In this document: piece after piece, positions 16,092 through 23,665 of the stretch
How positions within the stretch are numbered: the stretch's first letter is position 1
How the letters are laid out: each line of letters starts with the position of its first letter
Assembly (NCBI RefSeq): GCF_036090055.1
Contig: NZ_CP107970.1
Location: 2,048,501 to 2,112,500, forward strand
Source of the DNA: Nocardioides sp. NBC_00368
Lineage (GTDB): Bacteria > Actinomycetota > Actinomycetes > Propionibacteriales > Nocardioidaceae
Length of the DNA stretch: 64,000 nt
Direction of reading: 5' to 3'
Notes under the pieces: generated by a model
Database searches by the model: none
The model's input: only the letters and a program-made list of their open reading frames with translations
What the model was told of the DNA's origin: nothing
Program-made: the position numbers and the translations under genes

Positions 16092-17216
16092 CTAGGAGAC
16101 AAGCAGCGGGATGAGCATCTCGTCGGGCGTCAGCGAACCGTGCAGCCCGACCAGTGTCGTCTCGTAGTTGAACAGGCTCGTCGAGACCACCGCATGCTCG
16201 CCATGGGAGGCGACGATGACGTCGCCGAGCCGCGGCAGCACCGACGGGGTGACCGGTCCGAACCAGCCACGGCCGATCGCGGTCTCCCGGGTCATCACCT
16301 CGGCCTTGTCGCCCAGCTTCTCCGACCAGGTCGCGACCACGTCGCCGACCGCGCCGCGCGAGCAGTAGAGATGGCGGAAGCGGGCCTCGCCACCGACCAG
16401 CGCCACGCCGTCGCGGAGCTCGGGGAAGTCGTCGATGTCGGTGCGGGAGGCCGCCGGCGAGTCGACCATGCCGTGGTCGGCGAGCACCAGGAGGCGTACC
16501 GACGGGTCCAGGGCGTCCCGCAGCTGCTCGGCCTCGGCGTCGATCATCGAGAGCTGCTGCAGCCACGGCGAGGAGGCGACCCCGTACTTGTGGCCGGTCC
16601 AGTCCAGGTCGCCGTCGTAGAGGTAGGTGAGCGAGCCGGGAACCCGCGAGAGCGCGACCGCCGAGGCGATCCGCTCCCCCACCCGGTCGGCGCCGACGAA
16701 CTCCGCGCCCCGGTGGGCGGCGATGGTCAGCCCCGAGCCGCCGAAGGCCCGCTTGTTGATGACCGTCACCGGCACCCCGGCCTCGCCCAGCCGCTGGAAG
16801 ACGGTCTGGTTGGGCTGCCACTCGACGGGGTCGACGTCCTTGCGCCACTGCAGCGCGTTGAGGAGGTGCTCGGTGCCGGGGATGCGCGAGGTGTAGCCGA
16901 CCAGCCCGTGGCCACCGGGCGTCAGCCCGGTCCCGAACGAGGTGAGGCTGGTCGCCGTCGTCGACGGCACCCCGGCCGTACCCGCCTCCTGGTCCTCGCT
17001 CAGCGAAGCCAGGAACGGCGCCGCGTGCGCATAGCGCCGCAGCAGGTTGGTCCCCATCCCGTCGACCAGGAAGACGACGTACGCAGCCGCCGAGGGCAGC
17101 TCGAGACCAGACCGTGCTTCCGCGGTGCCCAGTGGGACGTCCATGGCGGCGGCGACCGCCGGCAGGACGTCACCCAGTGAGCGCTCCCCGTAGGCGGGCG
17201 CGAGAAACCCGGTCAC
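16092..17216 (-). CDS. Alkaline-phosphatase-superfamily phosphodiesterase / nucleotide pyrophosphatase
   Basis: 374 residues of the type I phosphodiesterase family. The metal-coordinating DGMG motif lies near 52, the catalytic Thr in PSTTATSLTSFGTG near 85, then the distal metal sites YDGDLDWTGHKYG and LADHGMVD, and a final HG near the C-terminus. No signal peptide is evident, so it is probably cytoplasmic. Family members hydrolyse phosphodiester or phosphonate bonds; the substrate is unknown. The stop of the upstream DUF5998 gene is four bases before its start. Confidence 0.9.
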   Translation of the reverse strand: MTGFLAPAYGERSLGDVLPAVAAAMDVPLGTAEARSGLELPSAAAYVVFLVDGMGTNLLRRYAHAAPFLASLSEDQEAGTAGVPSTTATSLTSFGTGLTPGGHGLVGYTSRIPGTEHLLNALQWRKDVDPVEWQPNQTVFQRLGEAGVPVTVINKRAFGGSGLTIAAHRGAEFVGADRVGERIASAVALSRVPGSLTYLYDGDLDWTGHKYGVASSPWLQQLSMIDAEAEQLRDALDPSVRLLVLADHGMVDSPAASRTDIDDFPELRDGVALVGGEARFRHLYCSRGAVGDVVATWSEKLGDKAEVMTRETAIGRGWFGPVTPSVLPRLGDVIVASHGEHAVVSTSLFNYETTLVGLHGSLTPDEMLIPLLVS

Positions 17217-17220
17217 CTGC

Positions 17221-17805
17221 TCACCGGTTGTGGGTGCGAGCCGAGAGCGATTCCGCGAAGGAGAGCAGGCGCGCGACCGAGTCGTGACCGTCGGCGGCAG
17301 CCGAGACGCGCAGCGAGAAGTCGTCGGGGGTGAGGACGCCGGTGTAGCCGTGATCGGCGTCGCAGTTGGGGTCGGAACAGCCCGCGGGCTCCAGGTCGAC
17401 GCGGTTGACGCCGCCCCACCCGATGGTCATGACGACCTCGGCCGGCTTGCTCGACCCCTTGGTCGGGTTGGTGATCATCCGGGTCACCACCACGGAGTTG
17501 ACCGAGTCGATGCGCACGGCCTCGGTCGAGGTCGAGGTGTAGGGCTCGGGCAGCAGGTCGTCGCCGGCGTGCTCGTCGGTGTGGGCCAGGATCAGCCGGG
17601 ACGGGGTCAGCACCAGCACGGAGAGGTGGCGGCGCACCTCGTCACGGTCGAAGGTCGGCTCGTGGTGCAGGAAGAAGGAGGACACCTTCTCCCCCGCCAC
17701 GGCGGACGCGACGCAGTCGGCCACCACCTCGGGGTAGTAGCCGGTGCGGTCGATCTCGGCGCGCAGGTCGTCGGCGCGGTCGAGATCATCGGTGCGGGTG
17801 CTCAT
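17221..17805 (-). CDS. DUF5998 family protein
   Basis: 194 residues, a conserved soluble actinobacterial protein usually next to the phosphodiesterase found here. Recognisable segments are FFLHHEPTFDRDEVRRHL, LTPSRLILAHTDEH and a Cys-containing CSDPNCDADHGYTG. ATG 17805 (MSTRTDDL) is chosen because AAGG lies nine bases upstream; in-frame codons further up overlap the ribosome site. Function unknown. It is separated from the phosphodiesterase by 4 bp, so the two form an operon. Confidence 0.82.
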   Translation of the reverse strand: MSTRTDDLDRADDLRAEIDRTGYYPEVVADCVASAVAGEKVSSFFLHHEPTFDRDEVRRHLSVLVLTPSRLILAHTDEHAGDDLLPEPYTSTSTEAVRIDSVNSVVVTRMITNPTKGSSKPAEVVMTIGWGGVNRVDLEPAGCSDPNCDADHGYTGVLTPDDFSLRVSAAADGHDSVARLLSFAESLSARTHNR

Positions 17806-17839
17806 GACGCCCATCCTTCCACGGGCCGCCACAGGCCGC

Positions 17840-18991
17840 CTAGCCGTGGTACCTCCCGCGCGAGGCGCGGGTGGCCACGATCGTGAGGGCCAGGCCGCAC
17901 ACGGTCAGCACCGCCCCGGCGAGGTAGATGGGCCGGGGCCCGGCAGCCGAGTCGGCGATCAGTCCGCCGACGAGTCCGGCGCAGGCGGCGGCGACCTGGT
18001 AGCCGGAGGCGTTGACGGCCATCGCCAGTGTCGGCGCCTCCCCCGCTGTGGCCATCACGCGGGCCTGCATGCCGGGGATGATCGCGAACCCGAACAGACC
18101 GATCACGACGACTGCCGCGCCCGTGAGCGCGGTCGAGGTCGCGACGAACCAGGCGGCGAGGAGCGTCGCAGCCAACATGCCGAGCAGGCCGGGCTGGAAC
18201 AGTCTCGGGTCGCGATCGTGGAGCGCGCCGCCGACGAGGTTACCGATCGTCGCGCCTACCCCATAGGCGAGCAGCAGCAGGGGCAGCCGGCTCACCGGGT
18301 GGTCGGCCAGACCCGTGAGCAGGGGCGCGAGGTAGCTGAACACCATGAGCACACCGACGTTGCCGACCGCCGTGACGGCCAGCGCGAGCAGCACCGGGGT
18401 CCGGCGCAGCACGCGCAGCTCGGAGACCGCGGAGGTACGGCCCGCCTCGGGTGGCGGGGTCAGCTGCCAGAGCACCAGGGCGAGACCGATCAGGCACGCC
18501 ACGGCGATCGTGGCGAACGTCGCCCGCCACCCCCACTGGCCGCCGATCTGGGTGCCGACGGGCGCACCGAGGATCATGGCGAGGTTCATCCCGAACGCCA
18601 GCCGGGCCACCGTGCTCCCGGCCCGCTCCGGTGGCGCCGACTGCACCGCGATCACGATGGCCTGGGCGAAGAACGTCGAGGTCACCAGTGCGGTGACCAC
18701 CCGAGCCACCAGCAGCAACGAGAACCCGGGGGCGAGAGCGGAGACCGCGTTTCCGAGGGCCGCGACGGCCAGGAGCGAGAGCATCAGCCGCTTCCGGTCG
18801 ACACCGGCGGTCACAGCCGTGAGCACCGGACCGCCCATGATCATGCCGACGGCGTACGCCGTGACCAGCAGCCCCGCGGACCCCACGGTGATCCCGAGGT
18901 CGGTGGCGACCTCGGGCAGGATCCCGGCGACCACGAACTCCCCGGTGGTGATGCTGAAGACGCAGAACATGAGGATGGCGAGTCGAAGCAT
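17840..18991 (-). CDS. MFS drug-efflux-type transporter
   Basis: 383 residues and about 12 membrane helices of the DHA1 class. Motif features include the early GEFVVAGILPEVATDLG segment typical of chloramphenicol/arabinose-efflux-like carriers and AGVDRKRLM after helix 2. ATG 18991 is chosen because the upstream GTG (19000) lies inside the apparent -10 hexamer; the transcript would then be leaderless. It is divergent from a MerR regulator with an elongated-spacer promoter between them, so efflux is probably induced by a toxic ligand. Confidence 0.9.
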   Translation of the reverse strand: MLRLAILMFCVFSITTGEFVVAGILPEVATDLGITVGSAGLLVTAYAVGMIMGGPVLTAVTAGVDRKRLMLSLLAVAALGNAVSALAPGFSLLLVARVVTALVTSTFFAQAIVIAVQSAPPERAGSTVARLAFGMNLAMILGAPVGTQIGGQWGWRATFATIAVACLIGLALVLWQLTPPPEAGRTSAVSELRVLRRTPVLLALAVTAVGNVGVLMVFSYLAPLLTGLADHPVSRLPLLLLAYGVGATIGNLVGGALHDRDPRLFQPGLLGMLAATLLAAWFVATSTALTGAAVVVIGLFGFAIIPGMQARVMATAGEAPTLAMAVNASGYQVAAACAGLVGGLIADSAAGPRPIYLAGAVLTVCGLALTIVATRASRGRYHG

Positions 18992-18998
18992 GACCGGC

Positions 18999-19030
18999 AC
19001 GCTAAAGTCTCACATCAATGTGAGGGTCAA
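18999..19030 (-). promoter_or_regulatory. MerR-type promoter with dyad operator
   Basis: On the minus strand, -35 TTGACC (19025-19030) and -10 TAGCGT (18999-19004) are separated by 20 bp, which is longer than normal, as in MerR-controlled promoters. The spacer holds the perfect dyad CTCACAT-CA-ATGTGAG (19009-19024). Transcription would begin at about the ATG of the MFS gene. Direct reading of sequence; regulation by the adjacent MerR protein is inferred. Confidence 0.8.
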
Positions 19031-19054
19031 GCCGAGGCGCGAAGGAGCAGTCCC

Positions 19055-19447
19055 GTGAAGATCGGCGAGCTGGCGGACCGGACCGGAGTCAGCGTGCGGT
19101 CGTTGCGCTACTACGAGGAGAAGGGTGTCCTGGCCCCGGACCGCACCTACAGCGGATATCGCATCTTCGCCGACTCCGACATCCACCGGGTGGCGCACAT
19201 CCAGACGCTGCTAGCGGCAGGTCTCGGCATGGATCTCATCGGCGAGATCCTGGCATGCCTGTCCGGCGAGTCACTCCTGCTGGACGACTGCCGCGAACGA
19301 CTGATGGCGGAGCGCCGCCGGATCACCGGCGACATCGACCAGCTCACCCACACCCGATCGCTGCTGGACGAGCTGCTCGCCACCACCGCCGCACCTGATC
19401 CGTCGGCACCCGAGGTCGGCGGCCGTGATCGGCTCGGTGGCGGCTAG
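19055..19447 (+). CDS. MerR-family transcriptional regulator
   Basis: 130 residues with the MerR winged helix at the N-terminus (VKIGELADRTGVSVRSLRYY, then GYRIFADSDIHRV) and a dimerising coiled coil. The protein is short, with a small C-terminal region and no cysteines in a metal-site arrangement, so an organic ligand is more likely than a metal. GTG 19055 follows GAAGGAG. It is divergent from the MFS transporter and probably both represses and activates it. Confidence 0.92.
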   Translation: MKIGELADRTGVSVRSLRYYEEKGVLAPDRTYSGYRIFADSDIHRVAHIQTLLAAGLGMDLIGEILACLSGESLLLDDCRERLMAERRRITGDIDQLTHTRSLLDELLATTAAPDPSAPEVGGRDRLGGG

Positions 19448-22146
19448 CCGGGGAGCGTGTCGCCGACCGCCGGGTTGAGGCGGCGTACGAACCAGTCGGA
19501 GCGGGGATCGGCGACCAGGTCGACCCGGGCGGTGGCGGTGAGGACGGCGGAGTACTCCAGACCGACCAGGACCAGGGACAGGTCGAGCGAGGAGATCTGG
19601 GGCAGATCGTTCTGCAGCTGGGCGACCTTGAGGACGAGCCGCTCGATCTCGTCGACGTCGACCATGTCGCCGCCGCGGTAGCCGAAGAGCATCGGGGCGG
19701 CCTTGATCTCGCGCACCATCGAGGCCGCGTCGCGCTGGGACAGCGGCGGGATCCGGTAGGTGCGGTCGGCCAGCAGCTCGGTGATGGGACCTGCGATGCC
19801 GAAGGAGACGACGGGCCCGAACAGCGGGTCCTCCATCGACCGGATCGAGACCGGGACACCCGGCGGTGCGGTGCGCTGCACCGCGAACCCGCCGGTCTCC
19901 GGCGAGATCCGGCTGGTGATCAGCTCCCAGGCCTCGGTCATCTCCTCGACGTCGTCGATGTTACGTGCGACGTGAGCCTGGTCGGGCCGCTCCCGGACGC
20001 TCTCGACGGTCGCCTTCAGCACGACGTCCCAGCCGAGGTCCTCGGCCGCGGCGATCGCCTCCTCGAGGGTGGTGACCTTGTGGGTGTTCCACAGCTTGAT
20101 CCCGTAGGCAGCCAGCACCATCGTCAGGTCCTCGCGGCTCAGCTCACCACCCGAGGGGCGTGCGGCGAGCACGTCGGTGACGATCTTGCGTGCCGTGCGC
20201 GGGTCGCACTCCTCGGCGCTGAGCCAGGGGGTCTCGCCGTCGGCGGTGCGCAGCCACACCGCGTACTCCACGACCTTGGCCAGGGCACGTACGGCCGACT
20301 CGACCGAGGAGTAGGACGGCACCGAGCCGCGACCCGCGGTCGACCCCGCGACGTCGGGGACGCGGAGCAGCTCGGGGACACCCTCGGCGCCGAGGAAGCT
20401 GGTGACCAGCGGCTTGTCGGACTGCTCGCCGACCGCGGCGAGCACGTTGGCGATCTCCTCGCCGGAGACGTTGAGCGGTGGGATGTAGACCGAGATCACC
20501 GCATCGACCTCGGGGTCGTCGATGGCCGCGTCGAGCGCGTCCTCGAAGTCCTCCGCCGACGGCTCGGTGGGCAGCGGGACCTGCTTGTTGACCTGCAGAC
20601 CCACCGAGACCGCGGCGTCGGCGGCCAGCAGGCCCAGGGCGTCGGAGTTGCCGACGATGGCCACCCGCCGACCGCGCGGGAGCGGCTGGTGGGCGAGCAG
20701 CTGCGCGACGTCGAACATCTCGTCGAGGGTGTCGACCTGGATGATCCCGGCCTGGCGGAACATCGCGTCGACCGCCGCCGGCGGGGCGCTGATCTTGCGG
20801 ACCGCGTGGCCCATCGGCACACCCTGGGTGGTGCGGCCCGAGCGGACCGCGACGATCGGCTTGCGCTGGGACACCCGGCGCGCGATGCGGGAGAACTTCC
20901 GCGGGTTACCGATCGACTCGAGGTACATCATCACGACCTCGGTCGAGACGTCCTCCTCCCAGTACTGGAGGAGGTCGTTGCCGGAGACGTCGGCGCGGTT
21001 TCCGGCGCTGACGAAGGTCGACAGACCGAGGCCGCGGTTGTTGACCTTCTCCAGGATCGCCGAGCCGAGCGCACCCGACTGGCAGAAGAAGCCCGCACGC
21101 CCGCGCGGCGGCATCGTCGGCGCGAGGCTGGCGTTGATCTTGACCTGCGGGTCGGTGTTGATGACGCCGAGCGCGTTGGGCCCGATCAGCCGCAGGCCGT
21201 AGGACCGGGACAGATTCACCAGCCGGCGCTGCCGCTGGCGACCCTCCTCGCCGGTCTCCGCGAAGCCGCTGGAGATGACCACGAGCCCGTGCACGCCCTT
21301 GGCGGCGCAGTCGAGCACGACGTCCTGCACGGCGTCGGCGGGCACCGCGACGATCGCCACGTCGACGTCGTCCGGGATGTCCTGGACGCTCTTGTAGGCG
21401 GGCATCCCGCTGACCGCGCTGGAGCTGGGGTTGACCATGTAGACCCGGCCGGTGAAGTCACCGATCACCAGGTTGCGTACGAGCGCCTGACCGACGGTCT
21501 CCTGCCTCCGGCTGGCGCCGATGACCGCGACCGAGCGCGGGTTGAAGAAGCGGTGGATCGAGGCGGCCTCGGCCTCGTGCTCGCGCAGCGCGAGGCGGCC
21601 GACCGCGGTGTCGGTGACGTCGATCCCGAACTGCAGCGAGATGACCCCGTCCTCGTAGACGCTGGCCACCTTGTAGCCCGCGTCGCGGAAGGTCTGGATC
21701 ATCCGGGCGTTGTCGGGCAGCACGTCGGCGGTGAACTTGGTGACCCCGCGCTCGCGCCCCGCCTGGGCGAGGTGCTCGAGCAGGATCTGCGCGATCCCGC
21801 GGCCCTGGTAGTCGTCCTCGACGAGGAAGGCGACCTCGGCCTCGCCGGGCTTGACCACGTCGTAGCGGCCGACTGCGATCATCCGGCCGCGCAGGGTCAG
21901 GATGAAGGCGACCCGGTCCTTGTGGTCGACCTCGGTGAAGCGCGCGACGTCGCGGGCCGAGAGGTGCGGCATCGGTGAGAAGAAGCGGTAGTACTTCGAC
22001 TCGTCGCTGACCCGGTGGTCGTAGAAGTCGACCAGCAGGTCCTTGTCCGCCGACCTGATCGGCCGGATGTGTGCCGTCCGCCCGTCGCGCAGCAGCACGT
22101 CCGCCTCCCAGTGGGAGGGGTACGGCGGAGTCTGCTGCGCGGTCAC
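19444..22146 (-). CDS. GNAT acetyltransferase fused to ADP-forming acyl-CoA synthetase-like domains (Pat-type)
   Basis: 900 residues. An N-terminal GNAT domain (about 1-180) has the acetyl-CoA loop YQGRGIA. It is followed by a CoA-binding Rossmann domain (SVAVIGASRRQETVG), succinyl-CoA-ligase-like domains (FFCQSGALG) and a C-terminal ATP-grasp region. The order matches actinobacterial Pat-type protein lysine acetyltransferases that modify acyl-CoA synthetases. The usual catalytic SHTGA stretch of active ADP-forming synthetases reads GHAVRKISA here, so the synthetase half may be regulatory rather than catalytic. The tail overlaps the convergent merR by 4 bp. Confidence 0.9.
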   Translation of the reverse strand: MTAQQTPPYPSHWEADVLLRDGRTAHIRPIRSADKDLLVDFYDHRVSDESKYYRFFSPMPHLSARDVARFTEVDHKDRVAFILTLRGRMIAVGRYDVVKPGEAEVAFLVEDDYQGRGIAQILLEHLAQAGRERGVTKFTADVLPDNARMIQTFRDAGYKVASVYEDGVISLQFGIDVTDTAVGRLALREHEAEAASIHRFFNPRSVAVIGASRRQETVGQALVRNLVIGDFTGRVYMVNPSSSAVSGMPAYKSVQDIPDDVDVAIVAVPADAVQDVVLDCAAKGVHGLVVISSGFAETGEEGRQRQRRLVNLSRSYGLRLIGPNALGVINTDPQVKINASLAPTMPPRGRAGFFCQSGALGSAILEKVNNRGLGLSTFVSAGNRADVSGNDLLQYWEEDVSTEVVMMYLESIGNPRKFSRIARRVSQRKPIVAVRSGRTTQGVPMGHAVRKISAPPAAVDAMFRQAGIIQVDTLDEMFDVAQLLAHQPLPRGRRVAIVGNSDALGLLAADAAVSVGLQVNKQVPLPTEPSAEDFEDALDAAIDDPEVDAVISVYIPPLNVSGEEIANVLAAVGEQSDKPLVTSFLGAEGVPELLRVPDVAGSTAGRGSVPSYSSVESAVRALAKVVEYAVWLRTADGETPWLSAEECDPRTARKIVTDVLAARPSGGELSREDLTMVLAAYGIKLWNTHKVTTLEEAIAAAEDLGWDVVLKATVESVRERPDQAHVARNIDDVEEMTEAWELITSRISPETGGFAVQRTAPPGVPVSIRSMEDPLFGPVVSFGIAGPITELLADRTYRIPPLSQRDAASMVREIKAAPMLFGYRGGDMVDVDEIERLVLKVAQLQNDLPQISSLDLSLVLVGLEYSAVLTATARVDLVADPRSDWFVRRLNPAVGDTLPG

Positions 22147-22193
22147 GAGAGAAATCTAGCGGTACGCACCAGTTGCCGACCGCGACACAGTCG

Positions 22194-22212
22194 TAGCAGA
22201 TCTTGCTACACT
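22194..22212 (+). promoter_or_regulatory. Promoter and dyad of the Phd/PIN toxin-antitoxin operon
   Basis: TACACT (22207-22212) fits a -10 hexamer, and the antitoxin ATG lies six bases later, so the mRNA is probably leaderless. GTAGCA-GATCT-TGCTAC (22194-22210) is an interrupted dyad overlapping it, a typical place for antitoxin autorepression. No good -35 is visible. Confidence 0.55.
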
Positions 22213-22218
22213 GTCGGT

Positions 22219-22512
22219 ATGAGCACGACGATTCCGCAACGCGATCTTCGCAACCACAACGCTCAGATCATCGACCGCGTCCGCGCCGGAGAAGCGTTCA
22301 CCGTGACCCGCGACGGCATCCCGGTTGCAGATCTCGTGCCTCACGTCCCGAGCACGAAGCCCCCGGTCTGGCGCAGCTCCGACAACATCCCTCGCTGGGA
22401 CGAGCCCGATGCGAACGACGATGTCGCCCGCGATTGGCTCGCCGACATTCGTAGTCTCGACGAATTTATCGACGACACCATTCGTGATCCGTGGGAAGAG
22501 CAGCAGGGATGA
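22219..22512 (+). CDS. Phd/YefM-type antitoxin
   Basis: 97 residues. The N-terminus TIPQRDLRNHNAQIIDRVRA, followed by EAFTVTRDGIPVADLVP, is the Phd/YefM DNA-binding fold. The acidic C-terminus (DDVARDWLADIRSLDEFIDD) would bind and neutralise the toxin. It starts the operon and its TGA overlaps the PIN toxin ATG, so both are cotranslated. It is expected to repress its own promoter through the dyad at 22194-22210. Confidence 0.92.
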   Translation: MSTTIPQRDLRNHNAQIIDRVRAGEAFTVTRDGIPVADLVPHVPSTKPPVWRSSDNIPRWDEPDANDDVARDWLADIRSLDEFIDDTIRDPWEEQQG

Positions 22513-22904
22513 GTATCCACGATCTTGGCCTCCTCGACACTTCGGTCGTCATCGCACCGCCACCCGATCTCGCCGACCTCGCGGCCCACGTAGCCATCTC
22601 GGCCGTCACGGTCGGCGAGCTTTCATTCGGGCTGCACACATCGGACCCGATCAAGTCCGCGGAACGCGAGCATCGCTATAGGACCGTCCTCGCGGCGTAC
22701 GACCCGATCCCTTACAGCGTCGAGGTCGCACACTGGTATGGCGCGATAGCCGCTGCCGTGAAGACAGGCGGACGCAATCCACGGAGCAGAACAGCCGACC
22801 TCATGATCGCGGCTACCGCCCGTCACGCCAAGGCTGCGCTCCTCACGCGTAATCCCGGGGACTTCAAGGGCCTCGAGCACATCGTCACGGTGGTGCCTGT
22901 CTAG
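22509..22904 (+). CDS. vapC: PIN-domain toxin (VapC-like)
   Basis: 131 residues with the four acidic residues of a PIN ribonuclease: Asp10 in LLDTSVVI, Glu37 in VTVGELSFG, Asp97 in TADLMIAATA and Asp118 in the RNPGDF end. VapC toxins cleave tRNA or rRNA in a Mg-dependent way. ATG 22509 overlaps the antitoxin stop (ATGA). The pairing of a PIN toxin with a Phd/YefM antitoxin rather than VapB is common in actinobacteria. Confidence 0.92.
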   Translation: MSIHDLGLLDTSVVIAPPPDLADLAAHVAISAVTVGELSFGLHTSDPIKSAEREHRYRTVLAAYDPIPYSVEVAHWYGAIAAAVKTGGRNPRSRTADLMIAATARHAKAALLTRNPGDFKGLEHIVTVVPV

Positions 22905-22919
22905 GACAGGCCCTCGCCG

Positions 22920-23147
22920 TCAGTGACGTACGGCGTTGGCGCGGTCGCGCTCGTTGAGCACCCGCCAGCCGTCGTAGTCCCAGTTCCGCGCCAGCTTCTG
23001 GGCGTGCCTGGGAGCATCTCCCTCGTGGTTGCGCAGGACGAGCTCGCGCACGGCGAACTCGACCGCCTCCTGGGGCGTGGTCGCGCCGGAGATCCGCTGG
23101 ACCTCCGCGAGCAGCTCGTTGTCGAGCTCAATCTGGGTGACAGCCAT
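22920..23147 (-). CDS. VapB-type antitoxin, apparently unpaired
   Basis: 75 residues: a short ribbon-helix-helix beginning (TQIELDNELLAEVQRISG, then TTPQEAVEFAVRELV) and a toxin-binding tail with WDYDGWRVLNERDR, as in VapB-family antitoxins. GGAGG lies eight bases before ATG 23147. No PIN gene follows on the same strand; the neighbouring PIN gene at 22509 is convergent and has its own antitoxin. It may be a remnant or may act in trans. Confidence 0.8.
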   Translation of the reverse strand: MAVTQIELDNELLAEVQRISGATTPQEAVEFAVRELVLRNHEGDAPRHAQKLARNWDYDGWRVLNERDRANAVRH

Positions 23148-23231
23148 CGTCAGCACCTCCGTGTGCGTCAGCGGGTGATGTCCTGATCCATCCAGCGTAC
23201 GCGCCCAAGGGCTGCGAACGGACCCCCTCCG

Positions 23232-23555
23232 CTAACAGCCACCCATGCCGTAAGCGCGAGTCACGGTGGCGACGCGTACCTGGTAGTCCTCGTACCACAG
23301 GCTCCGACCGGTCTGCTGGGCACGACGGTGCTCAGCGACGGTCTTCCAAGACCGGGCGGCCTCGTCGTCGGTCCAGTACGAGACGGTGATGCCGATCCCG
23401 TCGCGGGCCGACTCGATACCCAGGAATCCCGGCTGCTCGGCGGCGAGCTCTTCCATCCGGGCGGCGGTCTCCGCATACCCGTCACCGGTCGGCGTACGCA
23501 GGGAGGTGAAGATGACGGCCGTGTAGGGCGGCTCGGGCGTCTTGGCGATGCTCAC
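23232..23555 (-). CDS. Antibiotic biosynthesis monooxygenase (ABM) domain protein
   Basis: 107 residues of the dimeric ferredoxin-like ABM fold: YTAVIFTSLRTPTGDGY, GFLGIESARDGIGITVSYW, and SWKTVAEHRRAQ with a late YEDYQVRVATV strand. These are small cofactor-free monooxygenases or heme-handling proteins; the role is unknown. It is divergent from parC with about 110 bp between the starts. Confidence 0.85.
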   Translation of the reverse strand: MSIAKTPEPPYTAVIFTSLRTPTGDGYAETAARMEELAAEQPGFLGIESARDGIGITVSYWTDDEAARSWKTVAEHRRAQQTGRSLWYEDYQVRVATVTRAYGMGGC

Positions 23556-23665
23556 GGCCGGACGCTAAACCCGACGAATCCGAATGCGGAAGCGATTTCG
23601 ACAACCACGCGCCTACGGCGAGCCCCGATGGCGGACTCGCACAGGGATTCGAGACAATGCCCCTT

